Assembly: GCF_022808645.1 (NCBI RefSeq)
Contig: NZ_JAKZKT010000002.1
Location: 1 to 64,000, forward strand
DNA: 64,000 nt
Direction of reading: 5' to 3'
Source: Bacillus litorisediminis
GTDB lineage: Bacteria > Bacillota > Bacilli > Bacillales > JC228
In this document: positions 35,175 to 44,264 of the stretch, one piece after another
Numbering within the stretch: the first letter of the stretch is position 1
Layout: each line of letters opens with the position of its first letter
The notes under the pieces: model-generated
The model's input: only the letters and a program-made list of their open reading frames with translations
Told to the model about the DNA's origin: nothing
Databases searched by the model: none
Translations under genes and position numbers: made by a program

Positions 35175-35537
35175 ATGGGACAAAAAATTTTAGTTGTGGA
35201 TGATGCAGCGTTTATGCGAATGATGATTAAAGATATTTTAACGAAAAACGGCTTCGAGGTAATAGCAGAGGCTGAAAATGGCGCACAAGCAGTTGAAAAA
35301 TATAAAGAACTTCATCCGGATTTAGTGACAATGGATATTACAATGCCTGAAATGGATGGAATATCTGCTTTAAAAGAAATTAAAAAGCTGAATAGTGATG
35401 CAAAAGTCATTATGTGTTCAGCGATGGGTCAGCAAGCCATGGTCATTGACGCAATTCAGGCAGGGGCTAAAGACTTTATTGTTAAACCGTTCCAAGCTGA
35501 CCGTGTCATTGAAGCGATCAAAAAAACCCTGGGATAA
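35175..35537 (+). CDS. cheY: Chemotaxis response regulator CheY
   Basis: CheY carries the signal from CheA to FliM and FliY; in Bacillus CheY-P favours smooth, counter-clockwise runs. The 120-residue single receiver domain has the acid pair in VVDDAAFMR, phospho-acceptor Asp54 in TMDITMPEMDG, the Ser/Thr switch in CSAMGQ and Lys in IVKPFQ. TAGGAGG precedes the ATG. Confidence 0.98.
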   Translation: MGQKILVVDDAAFMRMMIKDILTKNGFEVIAEAENGAQAVEKYKELHPDLVTMDITMPEMDGISALKEIKKLNSDAKVIMCSAMGQQAMVIDAIQAGAKDFIVKPFQADRVIEAIKKTLG

Positions 35538-35583
35538 TAAATGTCTTTAAGGTTTAAAGGTAATGAAAGGAAGGTGCGCAGCA

Positions 35584-36228
35584 ATGAAAAAACGGAGACA
35601 GGTCATTTTCTTATTTTTTATATTATTCTTTTTGGGTGGCCTTCCTTTCCAAACAGTTTCATCCGTTCACGCTGAAACAACAAGTGTAAAAGAGTGGCTT
35701 GAGAATCCGGACCAAGGCGATTCAACTTCCCAAACGTCAGCAGAAGAGAAGACTCCTCCCTCCAGTCAGGTAGGCATTTCGATTTGGGATGTTGTAAAGA
35801 TGATTGTTTCTACTATTTTCGTTATTGGCCTTCTCTTGTTTGTCCTCAAATGGGTGCAAAAAAAAGGAAGAAACTTTGCAAACGATGGGGTCATCGAGAA
35901 TATTGGGGGAACAACCATAGGGAATCAAAAGAGCATTCAGCTCGTAAAAATCGGAAACAGAGTGTACATAGTTGGGGTTGGAGAGTCAGTTACTCTATTA
36001 AAAGAAATTGATAATGAAGAAGAAATAAAGCATCTGTTGGAATTCCGACATAACAAGTTGAACGAATCTGTTAAGGGATTTAACGGGCTGTTTTTATGGA
36101 AAAAGGAAGAAAAACAAGAAAGCGGCTTTATGGATTCTTTAAAAAATGAGCTTTTAAAAGTAAAACAGGATCGAAAAAAAATAATCGATGAGTGGAAAGG
36201 AAAAAGGGGTCAGGACCAACATGAATGA
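35584..36228 (+). CDS. fliO: Flagellar export protein FliO (FliZ)
   Basis: FliO helps assemble the FliP ring of the export gate; in B. subtilis it is called FliZ. The 214-residue protein has an N-terminal signal peptide (KKRRQVIFLFFILFFLGGLPF with cleavage likely after VHA), a Ser/Thr/Gln-rich outer segment, a membrane segment near residues 70-90, and a cytoplasmic FliO domain with VKIGNRVYIVGVGESVTLL. ATG 35584 follows AAGGAAGGTG. It overlaps fliP by 8 bp. Confidence 0.92.
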   Translation: MKKRRQVIFLFFILFFLGGLPFQTVSSVHAETTSVKEWLENPDQGDSTSQTSAEEKTPPSSQVGISIWDVVKMIVSTIFVIGLLLFVLKWVQKKGRNFANDGVIENIGGTTIGNQKSIQLVKIGNRVYIVGVGESVTLLKEIDNEEEIKHLLEFRHNKLNESVKGFNGLFLWKKEEKQESGFMDSLKNELLKVKQDRKKIIDEWKGKRGQDQHE

Positions 36229-36886
36229 ATTTATCGAATTTTTTAATGCAAGTGATCCCGCAAACGTTTCTACATCAGTAAAGCTCTTGCTGCTGCTGAC
36301 TGTTTTATCTTTGGCTCCCAGTATATTAATTTTAATGACTTGCTTTACTAGAATTGTGATTGTTCTGGGGTTTGTTCGGACTGGACTTGCTACACAGCAG
36401 ATGCCGCCAACTCAAGTCATTATTGGGCTCGCATTATTCTTAACTTTTTTCATTATGGCGCCTACCTTTCAAGAGGTAAACAAGGAGGCCTTAATACCTT
36501 TATTTAATGAAGAAATAAATTTGGAGGAGGCTTATGAACGTGCCTCGCTTCCGCTGAAGGAATTTATGAGTGCTCATACAAGACAAAAAGATTTAGCGCT
36601 GTTTATGGACTATGGCGGGTATCCAACTCCTGAATCAATTGCGGATATACCATTAACAGCTTTAGTCCCAGCCTTTGCCATTAGTGAAATAAAAACAGCT
36701 TTTCAGATTGGATTTATGATATTTATTCCGTTTTTAGTCATCGATATGATTGTGGCAAGTGTACTGATGTCGATGGGGATGATGATGCTTCCGCCCGTTA
36801 TGATTTCCTTGCCATTTAAAATATTGCTGTTTGTATTGGTAGATGGCTGGTATTTGGTGGTTGAGTCTTTACTTCAAAGTTTTTAA
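36221..36886 (+). CDS. fliP: Flagellar export gate protein FliP
   Basis: FliP pentamers form the core of the export gate. The 221-residue protein has four membrane segments and the family signatures FTRIVIVLGFVRTGLATQQ, PPTQVIIGLALFLTFF and IPFLVIDMIVASVLMSMGM. The upstream in-frame ATG at 36188 is rejected because 36221 has AAAGGGGTCAGG before it and gives the B. subtilis length. Confidence 0.97.
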   Translation: MNEFIEFFNASDPANVSTSVKLLLLLTVLSLAPSILILMTCFTRIVIVLGFVRTGLATQQMPPTQVIIGLALFLTFFIMAPTFQEVNKEALIPLFNEEINLEEAYERASLPLKEFMSAHTRQKDLALFMDYGGYPTPESIADIPLTALVPAFAISEIKTAFQIGFMIFIPFLVIDMIVASVLMSMGMMMLPPVMISLPFKILLFVLVDGWYLVVESLLQSF

Positions 36887-36901
36887 AGAAGGTGAACAGA
36901 T

Positions 36902-37171
36902 ATGTCCCAAGAACAAGTCATATACATCGCCGAACAAGGGATCTGGGCCGTTCTTTTAGTTTCAGGACCTTTACTTGTGTTGGCCCTCGTGGTGGGGTTA
37001 GTTGTCAGTATCTTTCAGGCAACCACACAAATTCAAGAGCAAACCTTAGCCTTTATCCCAAAGATTGTTGCCGTGCTTTTAGGAATCGTTTTTTTTGGTC
37101 CCTGGATGCTCGGGCAAATGCTGACGTATGCACAAAGTGTTTGGTCCAATTTATTGAGATTTGTAGGATAA
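36902..37171 (+). CDS. fliQ: Flagellar export gate protein FliQ
   Basis: FliQ is a two-helix subunit surrounding the FliP-FliR gate. The 89-residue protein has two membrane hairpins (about 14-40 and 50-75) and the ATTQIQEQTLAFIPK loop. GAAGGTGA precedes the ATG. A reading frame of similar length overlaps in another phase and is rejected. Confidence 0.96.
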   Translation: MSQEQVIYIAEQGIWAVLLVSGPLLVLALVVGLVVSIFQATTQIQEQTLAFIPKIVAVLLGIVFFGPWMLGQMLTYAQSVWSNLLRFVG

Positions 37172-37175
37172 GAGG

Positions 37176-37949
37176 ATGATAGAATTTATTCCTGGTTTTC
37201 CGGCTTTTTTACTTATATTTGTCAGAGTCACAACGTTTTTTCTAGTTGTTCCTCTTTATTCTTATCGGACCATACCAAGTCCACATAAAGTGGGGTTTTC
37301 ACTTTTTTTAGCTTGGATTATGTATTATACCATCGATAAGCCTGCAGACGTCATTACTGAGCATTTTTTTCTGCTGCTCATCAAAGAAGTGCTTTTTGGT
37401 TTGCTGCTGGGTTTGATTGCCTTTATTATGCTATCCGCTGTTCAGGTGGCAGGGGGCTTTATTGATTTTCAGATGGGTTTTGCGATAGCTAATGTCATCG
37501 ATCCGCAGACAGGTGCGCAAAGTCCGCTTATGGGTCAATATTTTTATATCATTGCTCTTTTATTTTTATTAGCAGTGGATGGTCACCATTTATTATTAGA
37601 TGCCATTTTTTACAGTTATGAGTTTGTACCCATCGATCAGCTTTGGCTCCCTTTAGGAAGTCAGGATTTGGCGCTATTTGTGACAAAAGCCTTCGCTGCG
37701 ATGTTTCTGATTGCATTTCAAATGTCCCTGCCGGTCGTTGCCTGTCTGTTTTTAATCGATGTAGCTCTCGGAGTGACAGCCAGAACAGTCCCGCAATTGA
37801 ATGTTTTTGTGGTGGGGCTTCCATTAAAAATTGCAGTCAGCTTTATATTTATCGTCATTACCTTTGGCGGTCTCATGACAGTAGTCAGCTCTTTGTTTGA
37901 TCACATGTTTTATACAATGAGGGGATTAATGGAGCTGTTAACGAGATAA
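37176..37949 (+). CDS. fliR: Flagellar export gate protein FliR
   Basis: FliR closes the FliPQR gate and contacts FlhB. The 257-residue protein has about six membrane segments, including FQMGFAIANVIDPQTGAQSP, the conserved plug-side loop, and DVALGVTARTVPQLNVFVVG. It begins 4 bp after fliQ and ends 13 bp before flhB. Confidence 0.96.
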   Translation: MIEFIPGFPAFLLIFVRVTTFFLVVPLYSYRTIPSPHKVGFSLFLAWIMYYTIDKPADVITEHFFLLLIKEVLFGLLLGLIAFIMLSAVQVAGGFIDFQMGFAIANVIDPQTGAQSPLMGQYFYIIALLFLLAVDGHHLLLDAIFYSYEFVPIDQLWLPLGSQDLALFVTKAFAAMFLIAFQMSLPVVACLFLIDVALGVTARTVPQLNVFVVGLPLKIAVSFIFIVITFGGLMTVVSSLFDHMFYTMRGLMELLTR

Positions 37950-37962
37950 AGGGTGTGAGTCA

Positions 37963-39060
37963 GTGGCTTATGTAAAGTTGGACCTGCAATATTTCGCAGG
38001 GGAAAAAACAGAAAAAGCAACTCCGAAAAAACGGCAGGATACGAGAAAAAAGGGACAGGTAGCGAAAAGTCAGGATGTAGGAACATCCCTAATCATGCTG
38101 GCTGTGTTTTTCGGAATGTTAATGCTAGGTTCATATTTTCTGGATTTATGTCTGGATTTATATAAACAATCATTTACTGACTTTATGCTGGTAGAAGTGA
38201 CCCCTTCTAATATAGAAAGAATAATGGTCGATGTGTTTATGATTATGGTCCAATTTCTCGCTCCTGTTATGATAGCGGCTATCGTCGCGGCGTTTTTTTC
38301 GAACTATATTCAAATCGGATTTTTATTTACGACGGAAACGATTGCTTTTAAGCTAGAAAAAATCGACCCGATCAAAGGATTTAAACGGATATTTTCGATG
38401 AGAGCGATTGTAGAGCTCTTGAAATCGATTTTAAAGATTACGTTAATAGGCATCATTACTTTCGCCGTGTTATGGATTCATCTTGAGGATATTATGATGC
38501 TGGCACAATATAGTGTCGGCCAATCCATGGCCGTAGTAGGAGATTTGACGGTTCAAATGGGGCTTTATGCATCTTTTGCTCTGCTTGCCCTTTCCGGTCT
38601 TGACTATTTATACCAAAAATATGATTACGAGAAAAATATTCGGATGTCCAAACAAGATATCAAAGATGAGTATAAAAATATCGAGGGAGATCCGCTTATT
38701 AAATCAAAAATTAAACAAAGACAACGTGAAATGGCAATGCGTAGAATGATGCAGGAGGTACCGCATGCAGATGTTGTGATTACGAACCCAACGCATTATG
38801 CGATCGCTCTAAAATATGATGAAACAAAGGCAGACGCCCCCTATGTAATTGCCAAAGGTGTAGATTTTGTCGCACAAAAAATTAAGTTTATCGCGAAAGA
38901 AAATGACGTAAGCCTGGTTGAAAATCGGCCATTGGCCCGTGCCCTCTATGATCAGACTGATATTGGCCAGGCGATACCAGAAGAGTTTTTTCAGGCAGTA
39001 GCTGAAATTTTGGCCGTTGTTTATCAAACGAAAGGAAGCATACCTGTTTCCTACAAGTAA
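37963..39060 (+). CDS. flhB: Flagellar export switch protein FlhB
   Basis: FlhB changes export from hook to filament substrates after self-cleavage. The 365-residue protein has a basic N-terminus (EKTEKATPKKRQDTRKKGQ), four membrane segments (about 40-210), a linker helix (KQDIKDEYKNIEGDP) and the autocleavage site NPTH, with cleavage expected between Asn275 and Pro276. The tail is the part mimicked by YlqH. Start is GTG 37963 after AAAGGGTGTGAG. Confidence 0.97.
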   Translation: MAYVKLDLQYFAGEKTEKATPKKRQDTRKKGQVAKSQDVGTSLIMLAVFFGMLMLGSYFLDLCLDLYKQSFTDFMLVEVTPSNIERIMVDVFMIMVQFLAPVMIAAIVAAFFSNYIQIGFLFTTETIAFKLEKIDPIKGFKRIFSMRAIVELLKSILKITLIGIITFAVLWIHLEDIMMLAQYSVGQSMAVVGDLTVQMGLYASFALLALSGLDYLYQKYDYEKNIRMSKQDIKDEYKNIEGDPLIKSKIKQRQREMAMRRMMQEVPHADVVITNPTHYAIALKYDETKADAPYVIAKGVDFVAQKIKFIAKENDVSLVENRPLARALYDQTDIGQAIPEEFFQAVAEILAVVYQTKGSIPVSYK

Positions 39061-39110
39061 TTCTGATTCCCTTGGAACTTGATTGATTTGTAAATGTAAG
39101 GAGATTTGTC

Positions 39111-41150
39111 ATGCGAGCTAAAGATATTTCTGTATTCATCGGTGTCATACTCATAGTTGCTATGCTGATCATTCCCCTGCCAGGGTGGCTGTTAAGCATC
39201 CTCATCATCCTCAATATAACGCTTGCTTTGGTTGTACTTTTAACGGCGATGAATAACAAAGAGCCATTGGAATTAGCCATTTTTCCATCGCTTTTATTAA
39301 TTCTGACTCTTTATAGATTAGCGTTAAACGTTTCAACTACTCGTTCGATTTTAGCCCATGGCGATGCGGGGCAGGTTGTTGAAACATTCGGAACTTTCGT
39401 TGTTGGCAGCAATGTGTTAGTTGGTCTTGTCGTATTTTTAATATTGATTATTATCCAGTTTGTAGTCATCACCAAAGGTTCTGAACGTGTATCAGAAGTT
39501 GCCGCCAGATTTACATTAGATGCAATGCCGGGCAAGCAAATGAGTATTGACGCCGACCTTAATGCAGGAATTATCTCGGAGAAAGAAGCTAGAGAGCGAA
39601 GAGATAAAATTTCGCGGGAAGCGGACTTTTACGGAGCAATGGATGGGGCCAGTAAATTTGTAAAAGGAGACGCGATTGCTGGAATTATTATCGTTTTAAT
39701 CAATTTAATTTTCGGGATCATTATTGGGATTGTTCAAATGGGGCTGCCATTCGGTGAAGCTGCCAGAACCTTTTCTCTATTAACTGTAGGGGATGGGATT
39801 GTCAGCCAAATTCCGGCACTCCTCATTTCTACAGCAACTGGAATCGTCGTTACAAGAGCGACATCAGAAGGAAATCTCGGAAGTGACATTACCTCTCAGC
39901 TGTTCAGGTATCCTTTGATGTTATACATTGCAGGCGGAGCTATTTTGGTACTTGGCTTACTGACGCCCATTTCGGATATATATACGATTCCAATCGCCGG
40001 CATGCTCCTGGCTGGCGGCTATATGATAAATCGCCCGCAGAATATCGGCAAAGAGGATTTAATGGAACTGGAAGAAGTGATAGAAACCGATGAAATGAAA
40101 CGGCCAGAAGCGGTTGTGAGCTTATTGAGTGTCGATCCGATTGAATTTGAATTCGGCTATGGACTCATACCGCTAGCTGATACACAGCAAGGGGGAGATT
40201 TATTAGATCGGATCGTAATGATTCGCAGACAGCTGGCAATCGAAATGGGCATGGTAATCCCTGTTGTTAGGATTCGCGATAATATTCAATTAAAGCCTAA
40301 TGAGTATTCCTTGAAGATTAAAGGCAATGAACTGGCAAGAGGCGAAATCTATATGGATCACTACTTAGCAATGAGTCCTTCCGATGAGGAGGATCTCATT
40401 GATGGTATAAAAACGGTCGAACCTTCATTTGGTTTGCCTGCGAAGTGGATCAGTGAAGAAGTAAAAGATCAAGCAGAATTGATGGGCTATACCGTTGTCG
40501 ATCCCCCTTCAGTTGTTTCGACTCATATAACTGAAGTTCTAAAGAAGCATGCTCATGAACTATTAGGCAGACAGGAAACCAAGCAATTGATTGATCATTT
40601 GAAGGAAAGCTATCCGATTTTAGTAGAAGAAGTAACCCCAAACCCGCTTTCGATTGGAGAAGTTCAAAAGGTACTGGCCAAGCTTCTCAAAGAAGGTGTG
40701 TCCATCCGCAACCTGCCTGTAATCTTTGAGACATTAGCGGATTATGGAAAAATGACTTCCAATACGGATTTATTAACTGAATACGTCCGACAAGCTTTAG
40801 CCAGACAAATTTCTGCCCAATATGTCAATGGTGATTTATTAAAGGTTATAACGATTTCCGGACAGGTAGAAAAAATAATTGCAGACAGTATTCAACAAAC
40901 AGAACATGGAAATTATTTATCGATTGATCCGGGGATTGCGCAGAAAATAGTAGAAATGCTGGCAAAGGAAGTAGAGAAGCTATCCTTAACAGAACAGACG
41001 CCTATCGTGCTTTGTTCTCCTGCGGTCAGGATGTATGTCCGACAGCTTGCGGAAAGGTATTTTCCGGCTGTTCCGATTCTTTCTTACAATGAGCTGGAAA
41101 CGAATATTGAAATTCAGAGTGTAGGGGTCGTGAAATTAGATGAAATTTAA
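39111..41150 (+). CDS. flhA: Flagellar export protein FlhA
   Basis: FlhA is the export-gate platform that binds chaperone-substrate complexes and couples export to proton flow. The 679-residue protein has eight predicted membrane segments in the first 310 residues, the FHIPEP-family segments (RLALNVSTTRSIL, FTLDAMPGKQMSIDADLNAG) and a cytoplasmic nonameric-ring domain (about 350-679). AAGGAGA precedes the ATG. It overlaps flhF by 11 bp. Confidence 0.98.
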   Translation: MRAKDISVFIGVILIVAMLIIPLPGWLLSILIILNITLALVVLLTAMNNKEPLELAIFPSLLLILTLYRLALNVSTTRSILAHGDAGQVVETFGTFVVGSNVLVGLVVFLILIIIQFVVITKGSERVSEVAARFTLDAMPGKQMSIDADLNAGIISEKEARERRDKISREADFYGAMDGASKFVKGDAIAGIIIVLINLIFGIIIGIVQMGLPFGEAARTFSLLTVGDGIVSQIPALLISTATGIVVTRATSEGNLGSDITSQLFRYPLMLYIAGGAILVLGLLTPISDIYTIPIAGMLLAGGYMINRPQNIGKEDLMELEEVIETDEMKRPEAVVSLLSVDPIEFEFGYGLIPLADTQQGGDLLDRIVMIRRQLAIEMGMVIPVVRIRDNIQLKPNEYSLKIKGNELARGEIYMDHYLAMSPSDEEDLIDGIKTVEPSFGLPAKWISEEVKDQAELMGYTVVDPPSVVSTHITEVLKKHAHELLGRQETKQLIDHLKESYPILVEEVTPNPLSIGEVQKVLAKLLKEGVSIRNLPVIFETLADYGKMTSNTDLLTEYVRQALARQISAQYVNGDLLKVITISGQVEKIIADSIQQTEHGNYLSIDPGIAQKIVEMLAKEVEKLSLTEQTPIVLCSPAVRMYVRQLAERYFPAVPILSYNELETNIEIQSVGVVKLDEI

Positions 41151-42297
41151 AAAATATATCGGTCCGAGTTTACCGGAGGTTATGAAAAAGGTTAGGGCAG
41201 AACTGGGGCAAAATGCCGTCATTATTAATTCAAAGACCGTTTACAAAGGCGGTGTTATGGGGCTGTTTAGAAAAAAGCTGATTGAAGTCGTGGCAGCGAT
41301 TGATCCGGCAGCTGTTGAACCTATTAAACGGCTCAGCCAGCAGAGTGAGAAACCCGCATCTGAAATAACTTCAGCAGTACCTTATTCAAAGGGAAAAGAG
41401 AATAATCAGGACATAAGCATGCTTTTAAAAGAAATTCAGAATTTAAAAGAAAGTATGAACCTCACCCCAGTTGATTATGTCGTCCCTGAACCATTCAAAC
41501 CGATGATGATGAAATTAGCGGATCAGGGGGTTGCTCCTTTTCTGCTGCGCGAGTGGGCACAGGTTCTAACAGAACTCTATTATAAGGAGAACAGACCGGA
41601 TAACAGTGACCTTTTAAAGAGTTTGCTAAAGCAAACGATTTTTGCCGGGAAAGATTCTTTGCTGGATCAGGAAGGGCTGCTTCAAAAAAAATTTATTGCT
41701 TTGGTCGGACCTACTGGAGTAGGGAAAACAACAACCTTAGCAAAACTTGCAGCAAAAACGATATTGAAAGATAAGAAAAAAGTGGCTTTTATCACGACCG
41801 ATACATATAGAATTGCGGCAATTGAACAATTAAAAACGTACGCCAATATTGTGGGGGCGCCGGTCGAAGTCTGTTACAATCTCGAAGATTTTAAACGGGC
41901 CAAAATTCGCTTCTCTAATTATGATACGATTTTTATCGATACAGCCGGGAGAAATTTCAGAAATGGCCAATATGTTGATGATTTAAAAGATGTGATTGAT
42001 TTTAAAGAGGATGTTCAAACATTCCTGACTATCGCTCTCACCGCAAAAGAAACAGATATCAAGCAGATTATTGAACAATTTTCCGGTCTCCATATTGACC
42101 GTTTCATTTTTACAAAGCTAGATGAAACAGGACAGACAGGAATGATTTTGAATCTTCTCTGGGATACGGGGATCGGAGTGGGCTATTTAACGGATGGACA
42201 AAATGTACCCGATGACTTGAAAACAGCGGGAAAAGATCAGATTTTATCCTATTTATTAGGAGATGTGGTACCTCATGGACCAAGCAGCGAGTCTTAG
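41140..42297 (+). CDS. flhF: Flagellar placement GTPase FlhF
   Basis: An SRP-family GTPase that helps set the position and number of flagella. The 385-residue protein has a basic B domain (about 1-100; MKFKKYIGPSLPEVMKKVR), an N domain and a G domain: [17 protein letters not shown] near 188, TDTYRIAAIEQL, DTAGR near 267, TKLDETG. It overlaps both flhA and flhG, so the three are translationally coupled. Confidence 0.97.
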   Translation: MKFKKYIGPSLPEVMKKVRAELGQNAVIINSKTVYKGGVMGLFRKKLIEVVAAIDPAAVEPIKRLSQQSEKPASEITSAVPYSKGKENNQDISMLLKEIQNLKESMNLTPVDYVVPEPFKPMMMKLADQGVAPFLLREWAQVLTELYYKENRPDNSDLLKSLLKQTIFAGKDSLLDQEGLLQKKFIALVGPTGVGKTTTLAKLAAKTILKDKKKVAFITTDTYRIAAIEQLKTYANIVGAPVEVCYNLEDFKRAKIRFSNYDTIFIDTAGRNFRNGQYVDDLKDVIDFKEDVQTFLTIALTAKETDIKQIIEQFSGLHIDRFIFTKLDETGQTGMILNLLWDTGIGVGYLTDGQNVPDDLKTAGKDQILSYLLGDVVPHGPSSES

Positions 42298-43180
42298 ACA
42301 AAGGTTTCAGTCACGTTCCTCTAGTTACAAAGACCAAGAAAAACGAAAAGAGGCAAAGGCTGTAGCGGTGGTGAGCGGAAAGGGAGGAGTGGGAAAATCG
42401 AATTTTTCTCTAAATTTCTCAATATCACTCTCGCAAAAAGGCTATCGGGTTTTACTCGTAGATATGGACTTAGGGATGGGGAATATTGACATTCTGATGG
42501 GGGATTCCCCCAACATCACCCTTTATGATTTTCTTAATTCTAAAGCAGAGATTCATGAGCTCATCTTCAAAGGACCGGCCAATATATCCTATTTGGCAGC
42601 AGGAAGTGCCTTTCAATCTATCAAAAAATTAGAAGGGGAAAAATTAGGGCAGTTTATCCGTACAATGGAGCAGCTTTCCGCTTATTATGACTATCTGATC
42701 TTTGATATGGGAGCTGGCGCAACGGAAGAAAGCATTTCCTTTTTATTCTCGGTTGATGACTGTTTTGTCATCACAACGCCAGAACCCACGGCCATCACCG
42801 ATGCCTACAGTATGACTAAACATTTAATTATAAATCAGGCACCTGCTTCACTTTATTTATTATGCAATCGGGCTAAGAGCAGTCAAGTTGGACAGGGTAC
42901 ACTTCTAAAACTGCAAAGAACAATAGAGAAGTTTCTGCATAAACAAGTTCAATTGCTTGGGATTATTCCAGAAGATGAAAGTGTTCAAAATGCTGTCATT
43001 TCCCAAACTCCTTTCATTCTTTACCGTCCGGCTGCCAAAAGCTCGATTGCCATTGGTCAAATTTCGGAAAGGTACGTAAGCGCACAGTATTCTAACATCG
43101 GTGCAGAATATCTCCAAAAACAGCCGGGATTTTTACATAAACTGAGGAGCTTTTTCTCCGAAAGGAAAGGTCATACATGA
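42275..43180 (+). CDS. flhG: Flagellar number regulator FlhG (YlxH)
   Basis: A MinD-type ATPase that works with FlhF to control flagellar number and C-ring assembly. The 301-residue protein begins MDQAASLRQR; the DQAxxLR element is the known FlhF-GTPase activator helix. Then come the deviant Walker A SGKGGVGKSN near residue 33, VDMDLGMGNIDILMG, and FDMGAGATEESI. The ATG at 42275 is preferred since it places this motif at the N-terminus; an ATG at 42263 is also in frame. Overlaps cheB by 4 bp. Confidence 0.95.
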   Translation: MDQAASLRQRFQSRSSSYKDQEKRKEAKAVAVVSGKGGVGKSNFSLNFSISLSQKGYRVLLVDMDLGMGNIDILMGDSPNITLYDFLNSKAEIHELIFKGPANISYLAAGSAFQSIKKLEGEKLGQFIRTMEQLSAYYDYLIFDMGAGATEESISFLFSVDDCFVITTPEPTAITDAYSMTKHLIINQAPASLYLLCNRAKSSQVGQGTLLKLQRTIEKFLHKQVQLLGIIPEDESVQNAVISQTPFILYRPAAKSSIAIGQISERYVSAQYSNIGAEYLQKQPGFLHKLRSFFSERKGHT

Positions 43181-44250
43181 AGAAAGTTCGGGTACTAATT
43201 GTAGACGATTCAGCATTTATGAGAAAGCTTATTACAGATTTTCTTAGTAATCATCCTCAAATCGAGGTTGTCGGTACAGCCAGAAATGGAGAAGATGCCA
43301 TTAAGAAAATTCAGGAGGTAATGCCCGATTGCCTGACTTTAGATATAGAAATGCCTGTTTTAAACGGACTTGATGCATTACAAATGATCATGGAGCAGCA
43401 TCCCATTCCTGTTGTGATGTTATCCAGCAGTACAAAAACAGGAGCATCCAGCACATTGCAGGCTCTCCAGCTAGGGGCTGTAGATTTTGTTGCCAAGCCG
43501 TCTGGACCCATTTCACTAGACCTGCACAAGATTAAGGATGAATTGGTTGAAAAAGTACTGCATGCCAGTACAGTCAATATCCGTCGGTTTATTGGAAGCA
43601 AAAAGACTTCCTCCAAAAATACAAAAAAGGCCAGCACCAAGATTCATTCGCTAAAGACTGCGAATCAGTCATTAAACGGAACACCAAAGCTTGTTTTAAT
43701 CGGTACTTCAACCGGAGGGCCCAAAGCATTGCAAACGGTGCTGACACAGCTGCCCGATACGATTGATGCACCAATAGTGGTGGTTCAGCATATGCCTCCT
43801 AAATTTACAGAAAGCTTAAGTTTACGGTTGGATGCACTTTGTTCTCTCCGTGTAAAAGAAGCAGAGTGTTTTGAAGTATTGGAAAATGGAGTTGTTTATA
43901 TTGCACCGGGAGGCGTTCATCTGGAAATTAAAAAGAGCGGTTCGACTCTCATTTTTGAAATGAATGATAAGGATCCGGTCCACGGAGTACGTCCTTCGGT
44001 TGATTTATTATTTGAGTCGGCTGCTGAGCTTACAGAGTATGAAAAAATTGCTGTGATTATGACAGGGATGGGATCAGACGGTACCAAAGGTCTTGAGCGT
44101 CTCAAACAAAACGGACAAACAATTGCAATCGCAGAGTCTGAACAAACATGTATGGTATATGGAATGCCAAAATCAGCTGTGACAGCAGGTGTAGTTGACA
44201 TCATTGCAAATGTGGAAGACATTCCTGGCACCATTCTTTCTCTACTATAA
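43177..44250 (+). CDS. cheB: Chemotaxis methylesterase CheB
   Basis: CheB removes methyl groups from, and deamidates, chemoreceptors when phosphorylated by CheA. The 357-residue protein has an N-terminal receiver domain (VDDSAFMRK, Asp56 in TLDIEMPVLNG, KPSG), a linker and a C-terminal esterase with the triad residues in GTSTGGPKAL (Ser178), QHMPPKFT and GMGSDGTKGL. Its start overlaps the flhG stop (ATGA). Confidence 0.97.
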   Translation: MKKVRVLIVDDSAFMRKLITDFLSNHPQIEVVGTARNGEDAIKKIQEVMPDCLTLDIEMPVLNGLDALQMIMEQHPIPVVMLSSSTKTGASSTLQALQLGAVDFVAKPSGPISLDLHKIKDELVEKVLHASTVNIRRFIGSKKTSSKNTKKASTKIHSLKTANQSLNGTPKLVLIGTSTGGPKALQTVLTQLPDTIDAPIVVVQHMPPKFTESLSLRLDALCSLRVKEAECFEVLENGVVYIAPGGVHLEIKKSGSTLIFEMNDKDPVHGVRPSVDLLFESAAELTEYEKIAVIMTGMGSDGTKGLERLKQNGQTIAIAESEQTCMVYGMPKSAVTAGVVDIIANVEDIPGTILSLL

Positions 44251-44264
44251 AAGGAGTGGAACAG

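Noticed and set aside
36892-37179. 95-residue frame overlapping fliQ
   Set aside because: It shadows fliQ, which has clear family motifs and membrane helices.
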